Origin: Sitta carolinensis | Lineage: Eukaryota; Chordata; Aves; Passeriformes; Sittidae | Assembly: GCA_032173965.1 (NCBI GenBank) | Contig: JAVUNC010000025.1 | Span: 13,468,001-13,532,000, forward strand | Length of the DNA: 64,000 nucleotides | Direction of reading: 5' to 3' | Part shown: in pieces, positions 1-11,599 of the stretch | Layout of the letters: every line of letters begins with the position of its first letter | Numbering within the stretch: the stretch's first letter is position 1 | Made by a program: the position numbers and the translations under genes | The notes under the pieces: generated by a model | What the model saw: only the letters and a program-made list of their open reading frames with translations | What the model was told of the DNA's origin: nothing | The model's database searches: none

Positions 1-2270
1 CCATGCCTTGATAGCAAAGGAACTGGGCAGGTTTGAAGCTTCGAAAAAAGGTATTTTTAACCCAATAGGCATTTAAAAAATGACTGTTATTTTTGGGTCT
101 AGGTTTCCAGCCTTTAACTAATCTCACCTATGTCCTAGAGCCTCACATCCATCCATTAACCATATAGATGATCTACAAGTCTCTAACCCAGCTGAAAGAC
201 AGTACTAAGACACCTTTCATTTAGCACTATAGCTGCCTCAGGGGGAGCATCAGTATTTATGGGATGACACTGGGCAGACAGAATTAGGCTGTAATACTAC
301 AGGAGTGGCTCTTTGCTTCATCTCTGTGTCTTCAGCTTTGAAAAATTGGACAGTTTGTCCTGTCATCTGCCCAAAGCCTGCCATAGATCAGGATATGAAT
401 GAGGACGAGCCAGCCAAGGCTGCCCAGTCATGATGGAAAGAGTGAGGGGAGGAAAGGAAGGAAATGGCAGAAATGTTCTCTCCCTCTCTACAAGGTATGC
501 TTGCCTTCTCAGAAGATTCAAAAATGATTGGCACCCCCTGCACATCCTTTCAATAGACAGTGGGGGGGGGGGGTTCTGCTCTATTTGCCACCCAGAAGTT
601 TGTGGCTTTTCTTTTGCTGCATGTTCTTTGTAACAACAGGACATTGTTAGCACAATTACAGCCATGCTGTCCTTAAGACTTAACAGAGTTCTACTAAATC
701 GTTTGGGTTAATGCTCCTAATATTCTCCTTTCTACAGAAATGCTAAGGAGCAGGTCTCATGTCCTACCAACAGAGGTAATGTCTAACCCACATAGAACAA
801 GACACAGTAAAACATAATATTTGAGAAAATTTTGCAAAGTTTTTCCAATAGATACTTTTTTCAAGGTTTGTTCAATTCCCAGAGTTGGTGAGGTTGGGAT
901 TAATTTTAGTAAATTAAGAATGTTTTCCTTTCCCTTGGTTTCCTAGTTTAAATCTTTTCTTCAGCATGGACTGAGAAGACAGATGGAATATTTGTGTGGT
1001 AGCACAAAACTTGAAACTTTCTTAAAACAAAAAGCAGCCAAAATACTCTGCACAATAGCCAAAATATATGATACAGAGAAAAAGGAGCAATGATGCTAAA
1101 TATAATCACATGCATACACTAATGATAATACTTGATTCATGTTACCATCTTCCAAGAAGGGGAGAGGACTATGCATATGTTTAGTTAATTTTATTTGTTT
1201 CAGCTAAGTAAAACTGTATATAACCCTACACAAGGAACAACTATTTTTTCCAGTTCTGTGCAATGAGATAAAGAGGTTTTACTGGCGAGATAAATTTTTT
1301 AGTCAGTATTTTAAATACCAAAATTGGAACAATAATATCTAGCATAAACACCTCACAAACCTATGAAATACAAATATGTATCCAGTGTTTTACACGACTC
1401 ACATATTAAAATCCCCAAATTTACACAGTGTTGCTATGGAGTTGAATAATTCCCCATCTAATAAAATGGCATTATAGGCTAAACTCTTGAAAAGCTTTGC
1501 CCAGAGGTTCTTACAGGTTACTAGATGCTCTTGAAAGTTACAGAGGGCAGGAAATGAAGTGGGTAGAAGGGACAAACAAACAAAAATACACAAAAAAAAT
1601 CCACCAAGACCCACTCTTTCTCTTTGGCTAATCTTGTACTGCAAAATCTCTAAAGTCTCTGCAGCAAACAGTTTTCTGGCATTTGCTTTTATACTGTTAT
1701 CCTCTTTTCAAATATATTTTCTATATGCAATATGTAGAGATGAGCTAGATGCAATGTATATGCAAGATGAGCTAGAAAACATAAGTCACAGTGGGAAATT
1801 CATTAGCTCCTGTACAATTCTGGGAAAAAAATAAATCTCTGTTTGCATACTCTTACCTATAGTTTATAGCATAAGAAATCTGAAAAATGTAGTAAATACC
1901 TTAAACAACCATTTAACACAAAAGCCATAATTCATGAACATACCAGTACAGGAGAAGCCAACATTTCTCAGTAGATGACAGCACAGTGTCATATTTGGAT
2001 AGGTATTGTGCACAGAAAGATGTGGACATTCTTCCTTTAAGATAATTTAATGCATAGATATATTATCTAGTGTAGATGGCTGTTTTGCATAACTTTAGTA
2101 TAATGCTGATGAAGCCTTGATAGACTGTTTTCACTAATGTGACTTAATTTGCATTTTCTAACGAAACATTTAGTCTATTTGCATTGTCTTCGCTGTAAAA
2201 AACAAGCAGACAAAACCCCCCATGTTTTTTTCCTAAATTAAAAAATCCAGAAGAGAATAAGGCTACATGT
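1..2270. other. AT-rich non-coding DNA, no gene seen
   Basis: This is unique AT-rich sequence. The open frames are at most about 100 codons, overlap each other on both strands and show no recognisable domain. A 12-bp direct repeat AGATGAGCTAGA occurs at 1738-1749 and 1765-1776. No CR1, LTR or RNA gene was recognised, and I see nothing that demands a function. Confidence 0.7.
562..573. repeat. Poly(G) tract, 12 G
   Basis: Twelve consecutive G residues sit in AT-rich surroundings. A run of this length is prone to slippage during replication and sequencing, so the exact length may be an assembly artefact or a polymorphism. No further G runs lie close enough to suggest a clear four-run quadruplex motif. 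Confidence 0.95.
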
Positions 2271-2720
2271 ACACTAGCAAACAGCTTGCTGCCAAAGACT
2301 ACCCGAGAGCAGTTTGGAGTGATTGAGCAGTCCCCCAGCCAGTGGCAGGGCTAGCAGGGTCCCTGATGTGGTTTAGATGGTGCCAGGCAGGGGGAAGCCC
2401 AGGCAGAGTTAAGGAGCACAGCCCCCAGGCACAGTCTGAGGCTTCCAGCCCTGTTTTAGGGACTGAGAAAACTCACTAGCTAGAGAGAAGCTATGGCCTT
2501 CAGGCATGAGGAATTTTACCAGCAGTATCTGACCTCGTGGACCTCTGAGGAACAGTAAATGGGGCATGGTTTTGCATATCTCTCTACTTCTGGAAACACA
2601 TTAGCTTCCTAACTGCTGCTAATTCCCAGTCCAATTCCCTCCAGTCCTCTGACCAGCCAGGCAACTGATGGCAGGACCCTTTTATCCAGCTCCATGGCAA
2701 AAACAGTTTCTGCTCCACAA
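2271..2720. other. GC-richer islet, origin unknown
   Basis: This stretch is clearly richer in G and C than the DNA on either side, with CAG/CCAG/GGCAGG-type words. It has few CpG dinucleotides, so it is not a CpG island. The open frames are short (up to 60 codons) and unrecognised. In bird DNA such islets are often old, decayed transposable-element fragments, but I could not match this one to CR1 or an LTR. Confidence 0.4.
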
Positions 2721-3880
2721 TTCTTTTAAATAGATAGAAATAGCATGTAAATATATACTCAATCAAAAGAATCTACTTTAATAGAAATTCATGCCCTCAC
2801 TCTGAAAGAACAGTAATTTAGTTTGAAAATGTGACTAAAAATGGGTTTACACAATAGCAAAATCGTTTAAAGAGCATAAACAGCTCTTGAATGATTTCCC
2901 CAAACAACATACATTAAGTTCTGTACTTGACATTTCAAAAATTATTTTTATTGTAAGATCTGTCATACAAACTAAAATGGTCAAAGTTTAAACTTGAAAA
3001 TTACCTCAAAAATCTATATAAGAAAAACAAAGGAAAGAATCTCCACAACTTTTAAATATGTTTATTACTAAACAATTGTACCTGAATTTTATGTCAGGAA
3101 AAGGGATAACTTGAGAGATACAAATGCATTACCAAAACCATAGCCTTGTAATGGGATACCAGAAAAATAAAAAAGGAGATTACCAAAGACATTAAACAAA
3201 AGCAATTGTTTAGATGCATTGTCTTAGTCACAGGATTTCAAACACACCCATGTTGAGTCCCCAAGGCTGTGAGTACCTGGCTTTCATGACCCTCACTTAC
3301 AGGTGTGTGAGAGTCAGACACACAAATACTGATCTGTCTCACTCTGCTGCCTGGGTAGGATGTAGAGATTGCAGAGGTAACTGAGGCAACAGCACCAATT
3401 TGCTCTCTCACAAATGTTCTGTTCCTGCAAACATAACAAGTCTGTTACAACATTTTTATGACACACTTTTTTATCAGACTCCAAAATTCTCCCATAGATG
3501 GCATAAGCAGTTAATGAGCCATTGTTTGCCAAACCCTGTCCTGTGCCTACCCCTGCCTTCACAGCTTCCTTACTGCTACTCTTTCTGTAGAGACATTCTC
3601 TCATTTAATAGCAGCAAGCTCACAACTTGGAAACAAACTTTTCATCATGCAGCCTATGTATTCATGAATATGTAGCAGAGAGGCAGGAAGACCTTGGATA
3701 AGTACATCACACAAAATAATCCCTTTGGGGCAATTAGCAGTCAAAATGAGAATTACAATTGTCTGGAAAACACACACTTCATACTAATGTTCAGGCTTGC
3801 AAATTATAAAAAATATGTGCTTTAAATTTCAGAAAGAAGTTATAGCTGGATATCAGGCGTGGTTTTGCCTTGCCTGCTTC

Positions 3881-3939
3881 ACAATTTTAAATTTTTACAA
3901 TTTTAAATTTTTACAATTTTAAAATGTTTACAATTTTAA
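3881..3939. repeat. 16-bp AT-rich tandem repeat
   Basis: The unit ACAATTTTAAATTTTT occurs twice exactly (3881-3896, 3897-3912), then as a diverged 17-bp copy with a G insertion (3913-3929) and a partial fourth copy (3930-3939). Each unit contains the self-complementary core AATTTTAAATT. It looks like a young local duplication rather than part of a dispersed element. Confidence 0.9.
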
Positions 3940-6811
3940 CTTCTCATTTAACCACTATCACACTTGGCACTATGACCCAGCCCTGAGGAAATAAACCTCA
4001 CCACTTAAACAGGTCCTACCATAGAGAGGATGGTCCAGCCCTTACAATGGTAAGTAGTCTGCCTGGTCACTTTTTTATAATCCATATATGCACCTCAGCA
4101 ACACATTGGAAAATCCACATTTATAAAGAAAGTAGAAACCCTGTATTTAGCTCTTTCCTGAGCACAGAGCTCTTTACTCAGCTCCTAGCAGAGTGGATAT
4201 GCAACTTCATTCCTACAGACACAAATACCTATTTCACATGCTCAATATTCTCTCCAGCCTGACAAACCTGCAAGTTACAAGAATTAAGTTATCACAGCAA
4301 ATCCTTATTGACAGGTTAGTGATCCTGCAAGCAATGCACTACTGCCTACCAGTATTTAAGAATAAGCTTCCAGAAATCAATTTGCTTGTGGGTGCCACCT
4401 TTAACACATATAAAAGTCATAGCACCTTTAATAGGTATCTCCACAGCAAATTTCATTACTTTTCCCCATTTACAAACTCAAATTCACGTGGGGGTAATAA
4501 TTTTGTTTGTAAAGAATGAGATAAGCACAATTACAGCTCCTCCTAATGGAACTGTAATAGTGGTGTTTGGTGAAAAGTTACTGCTTAGTAATTACTCCAT
4601 AAGCACCAGAAATATCCATTTCTTGTGTGCAGCAGATGACTCCAAAACACACTGGAGGAATTCTGTGCCTTTTCTGGTGCTGAGATGGTGGGGTAGCAGG
4701 AGAGGGAAGCAGGTTTATGCATCAAATGGAAGAAAACTACTTTTCACTAGAACATTCTTTCCCTCATTTCCTGGCAGCAGTTTAACCGCCTGTAGCTTCT
4801 AAGAACAATTCATAACCACAGTTAGTTTGCTCACATACGTTTAAGTGCCACAGAGGAAAATGTCAGACATTTCATTTTGGAATGCCCCAAACATTTACCA
4901 AAGTCACAAAGAACTGCCACGATGTACAGTACAGCTGAACAGCAGATGTAAGTACCATGAAACACATATTTCACAGATATTTGAAAGAAAACTGCTGCAA
5001 TCCTTACTGTCAAACATTGTGGCTAGCATGTTCTTAAAATTTCTTGGGCTTTTTAAACCATATGCTTCTAACCATTCATGGTGCTAAAGCAAGGGAATAC
5101 TTCATTTCTGAGTGTCCTCCCAGCAAACAGGCCAAAACACTGAGTATTTCTAATGACAACTGCAAGACCTTCACTGAAGGTTTTTTATGTATTTATCCAA
5201 TCAATTATTTAAGCATTTGATTGATGTCCCAAATTGGGCACATGCTTAAAATATAGAGCACTCTGAACCTCAGCAGAGTATTTGTATATTTAAAGCTGGG
5301 TATCTATTCTAAGTATCTTTCTGAGTTAGGCCATTAAGGCAGAAAATAGAATCCAGAAGACATTTGTTATTACAATTTAAGCCTTCTAGACTCAAAATAA
5401 CATAAATTTTCCCTCTACTTGACCTCTCTGAGCTAGAAATACATATTTTAAACTGAATACAACCCCTCAAGCCTTGCCCCAGATAGTTATACTATGAGAA
5501 TTCAGGCATTCCTGACAGCAGCTATTTGATAATTACCCATCACATTTGCATGAACCATGAGAGACAGAGCCCATAATATGTTGCAGCAGTTCCAGTATGA
5601 ATTACCTTGCAGCCCCTGGTGAGAGAAGCTCACAGGTAATGCTACTGACTGCATTATCTCAAACCACCACATCCCATAAACAGTGCATGCTTATTTTAAA
5701 TACAGTTCTGATTTGTAAAAATTCAGCTAATTTCATAAGGTGGTGCACAGAAGCAGACACAAATTCAAGTTTACAAAGTGGTCCTAAATCAGTTACAGGC
5801 ACAATTTCATAGAAAGAGACCAAAAATAGAGTAGACAATTGTTAATCAAAACCTAATACTTTCACGTTTTGGAATCCCAGACCAGAACATGAAGCATGAA
5901 AACTATAGGTGGGAAACAGATTTAATGCCAAGGTAAATTTTATGGCAGCTTTTAGATCTAACAGAATGTATAACAGTTTGTCAGCCTTCAAATTGACACC
6001 GTTATTAAACATTCAGTTAACAGCACTTGCCACATGTGAATGAAGAAATTGTGTTCTTGCATTGTAAATGCTGCCTGACATTTGAGGAGAAACTCCTCTG
6101 TAACCATACTGTACACTAACACAATCACCTTCATCTGATTAGATTGCTGATAGATGATTGCAGGAACATGTTGCATGCTTGAATGGAAATCCAAGGCTTC
6201 AATCATAAGCAATGAATTTGCAACAGCTGCAGACAGTAACATAATGTTTAAATGTCATGTGCAGTGAGCAACAAAAGATTCAACCAAAGTGTTACTGAAA
6301 TCCACAAAAAAGCTCTCCCTGAAAACATCAGACACATTGACAGAGTACATGCAAAAATATGTATCAAACAAGCTTTGTCTGAAAGAAAATGCAAGTCTGA
6401 TTTGTGAAACAAGCAACAGAGCAAACACAATGTTAGGGTTTGGATCTGACTCTACTGCATCTGGAGTTCCTTTGGTTTTCATAGGATTCTGTTCTGTCCA
6501 TAGTTTTCAATTACTGCTTCCCAATTTGTTCAGGTCCCCAAACATCTGCACGTTTCCTACAACTCCAAGAGACAAAATACATGAATGGTATAATGGCCTC
6601 AATATAATATGTGAAAACAACTTGGTCAACATCCAACAAAAAACAGAGCAATTCTAACACTGCTCTCACTACTAGGCTCAAGACCATATAATGGCAACAA
6701 CACATGCCAGGGAGAGTCTCTCACACCTCCTTCCCATGGCAGCAGAACACAACACACTGAATTTGGATTCCACTTGCCTGTTGTGTTCATGGTAGGTGTA
6801 ACTATAACTTG

Positions 6812-6828
6812 GGATGGATGGATGGATG
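6812..6828. repeat. (GGAT)4 microsatellite
   Basis: Four perfect GGAT units are followed by one further G. This is a simple tetranucleotide microsatellite. Confidence 0.9.
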
Positions 6829-6980
6829 TAAATTTGATTTGGTAAATTGGATGTAACATGGATTATGAGAAATATATTGGTTGTACTTATCCCTTCTATC
6901 TCAATCTGATGATAGCCATCTTCCATAAGAGAACCCTTGGATACACACATTTCACCACATTAAATCACAGAGCAGTCCAC

Positions 6981-7008
6981 TGCTAAGATCTTAGGTTGCT
7001 AAGATCTT
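6981..7008. repeat. Short direct repeat around a 12-bp palindrome
   Basis: TGCTAAGATCTT occurs at 6981-6992 and again at 6997-7008. The first copy extends into the perfect palindrome CTAAGATCTTAG (6983-6994). No adjoining transposon was recognised. Confidence 0.85.
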
Positions 7009-8036
7009 GTCTTTGGTGGGAAGTTAACAGTAGATGCCTAGAATATGTGCTGAAAACGATAAAACCTTGAAAATAATATTGGCCAGAAACCTGCTCCTAA
7101 TCTCCTGTAAATTGTTGTTCAGGGACTTCATAAACCAGGAATCTTTTCACATTTAATAGTTCTCAATGGATTTTTCTTCCATTAGTTTGTCACTTTTTGA
7201 ACACACTGCAACTTCCCCAATATATCATGGTAAAGAGTGCTGAAGTTTAATTATGTAATGGGCAGAGAGGAATCTCCTCGTGGATGATTTGAACATCACA
7301 ATAACACAAAAAGGCCACTGCATCAGGCTGAAATAGGCTGTAATGATCAGACAATATTAAGTTTTTATGACAGCCAACACAGCATGGGTACAAAATAAGT
7401 TCCTTGCTGCAGTGCATCATCACCATGTTTTTCAGACATTACTAAGAAGTAAAATACCTTTAAAACACTAAAGGTGAATTTACATTCAGTTTTGGTTTGC
7501 AAATACAAAATCTACCTTTCAGCACAGTCAAAAGAATTATTGATTTGGGATTTGGTCAGGTGAATACAAGCTGTGCTCTGCTCACTTTCTGTAACATCAG
7601 ACCCTAGATGCTGACAGTCTCAAGGAGGCTACAGGAATGATCATTTACAAAAATTAACTTGAAAAATTTGAAGCAAAGCTGCTGGCTTGTTAATATACAG
7701 TTATCAGTCTTTCCAAAGGTCTCACTGATTCCTGCTACAGGACAAATTTCCAGCTCACCTGACACTGACTCTCATCAAATGATGAAGCCTCTACACTACC
7801 TGAAGAATTTTTCAAGAGCTCTATCATTGAAGAAAATTCAAAGCTCTGTTCAAAACGACTGCTTCTTTCCAAAAGGCAGTTGTGAAGGGCAATGAGAACC
7901 TAGGAGCTGAGCACAACACATAAATTGCTTATATAAGACAGAACAAACACTGAAAGCATGCTTAATGCTCATGTTCTCAAGATAAGGTGTTCTAGAACTG
8001 AACTACAAATGTCAAAATAAAACACACAACGAAGAT

Positions 8037-8051
8037 GGTGGTGGTGGTGGG
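8037..8051. repeat. (GGT)n microsatellite
   Basis: About five GGT units are present. On the minus strand the tract reads as a run of His codons in a 90-codon open frame (7969-8241) that is otherwise unrecognised, so I treat it as a simple repeat and not a poly-His protein. Confidence 0.85.
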
Positions 8052-8569
8052 TATTTTCTCTATTTGACAGTTTTAACAACTGAACATCCAAAAGAGCAGA
8101 AGATTTGTTTGAAAAAACGTTATAATCTTTGATATTTTTTGTTTGATCTTTCACAAAATGATCCACACATGCAAACAAAAATGGTGGTATCAGTACAGGA
8201 AAGATGAGCTGAATTTCCTGAGACCATTCAGCACAGAGCAAAAATAAGTTCCTGAGTTACTTTGGTTTGCCAGAATGTGTATGAAAATTTCTGCTCAGAA
8301 AAACTATTAGCAATTTTTAATTATTGGAGAGATGTGAAAACTGATAAACAGGCCCAAAGAGCTGGCTTGTCTCAGTTTTAAGACTTTCATGTGAAAAACC
8401 CCCAAACCAAACCATAATTAATATATGTAGAAAATTGATTTAAATCATACTGGTTATGTGTGCTAATAATGGGTTTTGATACAGACACAGTCTGTGGCCC
8501 ATGAAAAACCAGCCAATATACTGCAGAAATATTGTGTTTACACTGATGAGGAACGATTAAGTATTCACC

Positions 8570-8587
8570 TTTTTTTTTTTTTTTTTT
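8570..8587. repeat. Poly(T) tract, 18 T
   Basis: Eighteen consecutive T residues. Read on the minus strand this is an A18 tract, which could be the tail of a retroposed copy, but the adjoining minus-strand sequence was not recognised as any transcript or SINE. Confidence 0.9.
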
Positions 8588-11169
8588 AAGAGGACAGATT
8601 GTAATTATAAAAGCTTTAACTTCTACCTCCAAGATAAATAATTTAGCTTTTTGTCCCTGTATAGAATTAATGCTATTTTATAATTCAGTTTTTCACCTAT
8701 CATTGATTTTTCTGAACTGAGAAGTAGAATAACAGAATTTCTTTATAAAGGAAAAATTGATCTACTCCAGAATGAGGTTACTTTGAGAATACCTGTAGAA
8801 AAAGATCTAATTATGGTTCCCTAAAGAAGAACCTGAAGGGGAATGTTGAGTTGACATAATTTGGAGCAAGAATGGCAAGAACCTCAAAACATACAAAAAG
8901 GTTTAAATACCACAGTAAGTCAACTGCTGCGTGCCTTCCTTCACAATCAAGCATTTGAAGCAAATATTTTTAATCTCTAATTGCTATTAAGTATATCAAT
9001 TTAAAGGCCTAACCAAAACCAGCAAAATACAATCACAGCACTTTCACAGGTGATTTCCAAATTCCAAGGTGTTTTTTTCAGTATGTTCATCTCTTCTTAC
9101 TCCACAGTGAGTGCACTGAAAGCTTAAAAAACCCACCCACAATTAGAGAGGGTTTAAAATACAGAGCTTTACAGGAGCACAACCACATCATGTCACTGCT
9201 TAGGGCAATCTGATGAGGGAATCTAGGCAATTATCAGTATGGAAACTCGACACCAACATACAAGACATAGCTACTATGATGCTTGATTAATAAAAGAGAG
9301 ATCTGTAATTAATGCCAATCAATGAGGATTTATGGTAACCCAGCTCTATCAAACTAAGCTGACACTTTTATGAAATTACAAACTTAGCAGAACATCATAA
9401 TAGTGATGTGGGAATTCACCCAGATTTATGTGTAGCGTTTGATTTGACACTGACATTTTGATTAAGAAACTAGAACACTATGAGATCAATATTAGAGACA
9501 TTTAACTGATGGGTGTCAAAATGTAATTTCCCACAGCTAAGCATCCAATGTCTGTTCTCCAAGGTGACTTGCAGTGATCATCTCCTAGCCCTATGCTACT
9601 CAAAACAATTCTTAATGATCTGAATGAAGGCATAAAGTAATTACTCACAAATATTAAAGATGGCCCAAAATCTGAGAGAGTGGGACAACAAAACCAAAAG
9701 AATTAAAGTCTGCCATTCTGTCAAGAGACTAATTCCATACCAAAATACATACAAACTAGTATTTTGGGGAATAGACATGACCTTTTGGTTTTGCATGTTG
9801 CAAATTGGTGCTTACAAAAAGTGAAAACTGATGAAAAACCAGTTTTAAACGAAACATGTCTTGGGGCAGAAATACTGGGGGATTTTTTTCTCCTTAAATA
9901 GCAGTATTTGCAGTTTGTTGATAACTTACAACCAACAGCCTTAAAGCTTCTACATTGCACATCGCTGTAAAGAAGCACAGAAACTGTGGAACTATTTAAA
10001 AGACAAAACACAGCTCCACAGACTTGGTCATAACAATGCAGAAATTAATATTTAATGATAAAATGTGACTTAATCTTCCAAAGAGCATAACAGGCAAGAA
10101 AAGCCTAAAGGCTTCAACCATTGATATAATTAAGGTTGTTTTTATTCTGTTCCAGACAGTTAGGCTGTTTTACCAGAGCAGAAAAGAAAGACAAATCCTT
10201 GGAAACACATCTGTAAGATCTCAATTATTTCCCACTTGGAGGAAGACACAAAACAAAAGACTTAGTGATTTAAGCCTTTGAACTGGAAGATTTCCCAGAC
10301 AGTAAAGATGTGTTTTCACAGTGATTGAGGCTAAAGAAAAGCAAACCATCCCAAAACACAAGAAAGATGTCTTTCAGCAACCAGAGGATCTCAACAAGCC
10401 ATCAATTCAAATATCTGATGCAGGGTTACCTACCTACTGGATAGTTAGGTAAAAAAAGAAGTTAAATGCACTTAAGTGCTTAGTTTTTCTTTACTAGATT
10501 GGTATTGATGGAAATTCTGCCTGAAAAATCATAAAAACTAGGAGTACTCTTGCACCCTAGTCTGGTTCATTTATAACACTATTGGACAGAGTGGTTTGTG
10601 GCAGATGAATGGAAAATGTGTCAGTTTGGAAATAAAGGAACAGCAAATGTCTGCAGTAAGAGCCTCCACCCTGGAGTTCAGGTTGTCTCAAGCTGCATTA
10701 GCAACATGTCTGTCTAATGGAGGGTGTCTTCTGAAATGTGTTCAGTGATGCCTTACTGAAAGATAACCCTGATCCTTGGCTCTGCTAAGTATACAGCTTG
10801 CCAGAGGAACTGACAGCAACTGGAGTCATGGGGCTTAGTTGACTGGGTATTGGTTGTTTGCCACAGCATCAGATTTGACTTTTGTGGTCAGTGGTTTTTT
10901 CCTTCTCTCTCCACGAAGATGGCATTTTGTTTCATTGTCTGCTTTTAAAAAACAGGAATTGATTCAATGAAGGAATGGGTTGTAGTTCAGGAGGCAGGGT
11001 TGCCAAAAGTGTCATTATTTCAGTACCTTTTTCACAAATACACTGGATAACAAAAGCTGAAAGTTGGCAGCTGCAAGTCAATTGGGTATATTCTGCCAAT
11101 AGGTGACAAAACTGGGAATTGTACTGCCCAGAGAATAGCATTTGAATATCTAACACCTGCCACTTCCAA

Positions 11170-11310
11170 GGAGTGGCTTTTGTGTGTCTCCTCCAGCCCA
11201 GGACATTCTGTGGCTCCTGGTGACTCGGCCACAGCTACAGGGTGCACACCCAGGAGCAGAAACCCAGAGGCTGCCAGACCTCAGCTGCTGGCTGTGCACA
11301 GACTCAGCCA
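11170..11310. other. GC-richer islet with a 139-codon open frame
   Basis: A short GC-rich islet lies at the beginning of an open frame on the plus strand (11180-11599, 139 codons). The translation shows no domain, membrane segment or repeat that I recognise, and the downstream half is ordinary AT-rich sequence. I regard the frame as chance. The islet may be a decayed transposable element. Confidence 0.35.
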
Positions 11311-11599
11311 TAAATCCCATACTATTCAAACCACCATTTGCTATCTAAAGTTAGGTAAAAATATTTCCTGGCACCATCTGTGGCCAAGCAGGAGACATCT
11401 ATGGAACTGTATGGACACATCACTTCACAACTGTCTGGCTAGGGAAGACAAAGAGGTCACAGCAGAGCACGTGAGCAGCTTTGGAAAAAGGGATTTGTGT
11501 AGCTCCAATCTGCAAATCATTGATGAAGAGAATCTTTTCATACACAGGAAATTCCAGTTTACCTTTAAAATCTCTGTCCTGAAGGAACACTCAAATTAA

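Larger units (their letters stand above)
2721..11160. other. Long AT-rich non-coding stretch
   Basis: No gene was recognised. The longest open frames are 138 codons (4386-4802, plus) and 122 codons (6289-6657, plus). Both lack signal peptides, recognisable domains or family resemblance, and they overlap other frames of similar length, which suggests chance. Small simple repeats inside are listed separately. No CR1 or LTR fragment was recognised. Confidence 0.65.

Noticed and set aside
7969..8241. Poly-His stretch in a minus-strand frame
   Set aside because: It is encoded by a GGT microsatellite; the rest of the frame is unrecognised.
11180..11599. 139-codon open frame, plus strand
   Set aside because: No domain or family resemblance; its left part lies in a GC-richer islet where stops are rare, and the right part reads like ordinary non-coding DNA.
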